Of a DNA stretch of 7,761 nucleotides, positions 6,369 to 7,761 are shown one piece after another. Made by a program: the position numbers and the translations under genes. Origin of the DNA: Eubacteriales bacterium (lineage in GTDB: Bacteria; Bacillota_A; Clostridia; Lachnospirales; Lachnospiraceae); the NCBI GenBank assembly GCA_030527765.1, contig JAUNAE010000175.1, forward strand, positions 1 to 7,761, written 5' to 3'. Position 1 is the first letter of the stretch; each line of letters opens with the position of its first letter. Under the pieces are notes generated by a model that saw nothing but the letters and a program-made list of their open reading frames with translations, was not told where the DNA came from and searched no databases.

Positions 6369-6689
6369 TTACTTGATTCCCATCAAAAAAAGTCCTATCC
6401 AGGCAACCAGAATAAAACCGTTCGCAATGGAGCCAATCATACTCGCTCTATGCTTACAGTTTCTTTCCGAGAAACTGGACAGGCCCATAAGGAATCCATA
6501 CGCCGAGAGAAGAGACGCAAAAAGCCCGATACTTCCATATAAGAATCCGAACCTCTCTCCCTCAAGGCGAAAAGCCAGTACAACAGAAGCCGCAAATAGC
6601 ACAAGAGAAGAAATGGCAAGCGCAACAGACAGCTTACCCTTTGGGGCTTCTTTTTTTTTCGTAAAAGAATATCTAAATCTTCTTGCCAT
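6369..6689 (-). CDS. Small three-helix membrane protein, DUF6142-like
   Basis: The 106-residue protein begins MARRFRYSFTKKKEAPKGK, a basic cytoplasmic tail. Three hydrophobic segments follow, at about residues 20-40, 48-70 and 82-105. The GFLMGLSSFSERNC segment (65-78) and the terminal GSIANGFILVAWIGLFLMG (86-104) resemble the clostridial DUF6142 family, whose function is unknown. The ATG at 6689 overlaps the end of the VanZ-like gene by 17 bp, and its ribosome binding site (CAGGAGA) is inside that gene, so the two are probably translated together. A run of nine A residues encodes Lys11-13 (6659-6651), and a second homopolymer of seven T residues lies near the 3' end; both are potential slippage sites. 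The family name is from memory and tentative; that it is a membrane protein is clear. Confidence 0.8.
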   Translation of the reverse strand: MARRFRYSFTKKKEAPKGKLSVALAISSLVLFAASVVLAFRLEGERFGFLYGSIGLFASLLSAYGFLMGLSSFSERNCKHRASMIGSIANGFILVAWIGLFLMGIK

Positions 6690-7146
6690 AATACGATCTC
6701 CTGATTTTATCTGCTACGGTAAAGAGCACATACCCGACCAGTGCTCCCGTTGTATTCAAAATAATATCATCCACATCAAAGCAGCCTACTCTTGTAATTA
6801 ACTGAATCAATTCTACAATCAAACTGAAACAGCAGCCGGACAGTGTGACAATCCACCCTTTTCTCAGGTTCCCGAAAAAGAAAGGAAGAAACATCCCAAA
6901 AGGAAGAAAGGCTGCAATATTTCCAAATATATTTACAATCATCACCCGAATTCCAACAATCTCCCTGTACGCCAGGAAGCGATGAATTTCCGCAAATGGG
7001 CGAAGGTTATATCTCAGAATTCGTTCTCCGTCAATGGTGCGACCATATTGCTCTGAGAAAAATAATAGATAAAAAAGCACGACCAGATACAGGGTAAAGA
7101 TCACAAGTCCTACCGACTGCAGCAGTCGTTTCGTTTTTTTGTTCAA
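6673..7146 (-). CDS. VanZ-like family membrane protein
   Basis: The 157-residue protein has a basic N-terminus (MNKKTKR) and a first membrane helix at about 9-30. The family motifs follow: NLRPF (47-51), NIFGNIAAFLPFG (72-84), and ELIQL (112-116) leading into VGCFDVDDIILNTTGALVGY (120-139), which spans the characteristic D-x-x-D and N-T-x-G residues. About four membrane helices are predicted by eye. VanZ itself gives modest teicoplanin resistance in vanA clusters, but most chromosomal VanZ-like proteins have no known function, and no other glycopeptide-resistance gene is present here. The start is TTG at 7146: an in-frame TGA lies four codons upstream and no ATG is available in frame before it. 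The ribosome binding site is weak. The stop lies inside the next gene, a 17-bp overlap. I see no promoter of its own, so it is probably co-transcribed from pyrE. Confidence 0.85.
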   Translation of the reverse strand: MNKKTKRLLQSVGLVIFTLYLVVLFYLLFFSEQYGRTIDGERILRYNLRPFAEIHRFLAYREIVGIRVMIVNIFGNIAAFLPFGMFLPFFFGNLRKGWIVTLSGCCFSLIVELIQLITRVGCFDVDDIILNTTGALVGYVLFTVADKIRRSYYGKKI

Positions 7147-7177
7147 AGGTTTTTCTCAACTTTCCACATTTTTTCAC

Positions 7178-7206
7178 TTCCGGCGGACGAATCCGGTCCG
7201 CCGGAA
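7178..7206. other. GC-rich stem-loop between two small membrane-protein genes
   Basis: TTCCGGCGGAC (7178-7188) and GTCCGCCGGAA (7196-7206) are perfect reverse complements separated by 7 nt, giving an 11-bp, very stable hairpin. No U-tract follows on either strand: the minus strand continues GTGAAAAAATG and the plus strand AATCATTTTC. It is therefore not a standard intrinsic terminator. It may block a 3' exonuclease, attenuate transcription, or mark an mRNA processing point between pyrE and the VanZ-like gene. Confidence 0.75.
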
Positions 7207-7216
7207 AATCATTTTC

Positions 7217-7369
7217 TCAGAAAATCATTTCTGATTTTGTTTTGAGAAGTCTTGCTCCGTTAATAATTGTCAGCACTCCTGCAGTCAATCCCGTAACCAG
7301 AATTACAATTCCAAGGACAAGGCTCCAGATTCCTGCATTCTGAATCACTTTGAATTTCTTTTCGTCCAT
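7217..7369 (-). CDS. 50-residue membrane protein encoded directly after pyrE
   Basis: The start is the ATG at 7369, chosen because a perfect AGGAGG (7381-7376) lies 6 nt upstream. The frame stays open further up into pyrE, but nothing supports an earlier start. The peptide begins MDEKKFKVIQNAGIW and continues with a hydrophobic stretch at about residues 14-39, broken by glycines and TGLTAG. That is either one long helix or a tight helical hairpin. It ends with the basic LLKTKSEMIF. It starts 25 nt after the pyrE stop and should share its transcript. I do not recognise a named family. The strong ribosome binding site and amphipathic ends make it a credible real gene. Confidence 0.75.
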   Translation of the reverse strand: MDEKKFKVIQNAGIWSLVLGIVILVTGLTAGVLTIINGARLLKTKSEMIF

Positions 7370-7375
7370 GATTAT

Positions 7376-7381
7376 CCTCCT
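7376..7381 (-). promoter_or_regulatory. Ribosome binding site of the 50-residue membrane protein
   Basis: Perfect AGGAGG on the minus strand with a 6-nt spacer to the ATG at 7369. It is the main support for calling this short frame a gene and for its start. Confidence 0.8.
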
Positions 7382-7394
7382 GCTTCTTTTCTTC

Positions 7395-7761
7395 TTATGC
7401 TCCGTACTGCTCGTAGTATGCATCAATTGCGGCTTTCAGTGTATCATCAATGATGACACGTCCTTTGTACTCACGATTGTAAAGATGCTCAACTACTTCC
7501 GCCATAGTAACAATTGCTGTTGTTTTGAGTCCATAAGTCTCTTCAATTTCCTGAAGAGCGCTCTTCTCTCCCTGGCCTCTTTCCATACGGTCTACGGATA
7601 CTACAAGACCGATCGGAGAAACATCTCCCTGTGCTTTAATGATCGGCAGAGTCTCCTGAATAGAAGTTCCGGCAGTGGTCACATCCTCGATAATGACGAT
7701 ACGGTCACCATCATTGATCGGGCTTCCAAGAAGAATTCCTTTATCTCCATGGTCTTTCACT
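7395..7761 (-). CDS. pyrE: Orotate phosphoribosyltransferase, C-terminal part (5' end outside window)
   Basis: This enzyme joins orotate and PRPP to form OMP in pyrimidine synthesis. About 122 C-terminal residues are visible. The first readable stretch, VKDHGDKGILLGS, is the catalytic flexible loop with its conserved Lys, Asp and His. Its first codon in the window is GTG read as internal valine, not a start. The PRPP-binding motif is IVIIEDVTTAGTSI, where many homologues have D-D-V-I-T-A-G-T. SVDRMERGQGEKSALQEIE follows, as in other PyrE proteins, and the end is YYEQYGA. The stop is TAA at 7397-7395. The small membrane-protein gene begins 25 nt later. Confidence 0.96.
   Translation of the reverse strand, partial: VKDHGDKGILLGSPINDGDRIVIIEDVTTAGTSIQETLPIIKAQGDVSPIGLVVSVDRMERGQGEKSALQEIEETYGLKTTAIVTMAEVVEHLYNREYKGRVIIDDTLKAAIDAYYEQYGA

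Noticed and set aside
6673..7146. Glycopeptide resistance determinant
   Set aside because: VanZ-like proteins are common in ordinary chromosomes, and no vanH, vanA, vanX, vanR or vanS homologue is in the window. Similarity to VanZ alone does not show resistance.
7370..7426. Longer upstream start for the 50-residue membrane protein
   Set aside because: The extension overlaps pyrE, while a perfect AGGAGG sits exactly 6 nt before the ATG at 7369.

Overview
The window looks like a chromosomal housekeeping segment from an anaerobic Firmicute of class Clostridia, most likely Lachnospiraceae. The grounds are the moderate-to-low GC content, strong AGGAGG-type ribosome binding sites, the purE-purM-purN-purD order, the clostridial style of PurN and PurD, and a DUF6142-like small membrane protein beside a VanZ-like protein. 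Every gene I can support is on the minus strand, so transcription runs from the high-coordinate end to the low-coordinate end.

In transcription order, the first block (7761 to 6369) starts with the 3' part of pyrE (pyrimidine synthesis, cut by the window edge). Three small membrane-protein genes follow: a 50-residue protein, a 157-residue VanZ-like protein and a 106-residue three-helix protein whose start overlaps the VanZ-like stop. A strong GC-rich hairpin without a U-tract lies between the 50-residue gene and the VanZ-like gene. The second block (6330 to 4207) is one gene with its own promoter and a TTG start: a 681-residue M29 (aminopeptidase T/S type) metallopeptidase carrying roughly 230 extra N-terminal residues compared with the usual family length.

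The third block (4175 to 474) is a four-gene purine operon. It opens with a near-consensus sigma-A promoter and an ~80-nt leader holding a perfect 15-bp interrupted palindrome. It continues purE, purM, purN and purD with tight or overlapping junctions, and closes with a clear intrinsic terminator (14-bp stem, GAAA loop, U7). PurD makes GAR, PurN formylates it, PurM closes the imidazole ring to AIR, and PurE handles carboxylation toward CAIR. purF, purL, purC, purH and purK are not in the window. After the terminator there is a repeat-containing spacer, a good promoter, and the first 56 codons of a gene that leaves the window and that I do not recognise with confidence.

I see no phage, transposon, CRISPR, tRNA, rRNA or obvious defence system. 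I do not find an exciting undescribed system here. The most worthwhile leads are the N-terminal extension of the M29 peptidase, the palindrome in the purE leader, the PurE gene without a neighbouring PurK, and the pyrE-linked small membrane proteins.
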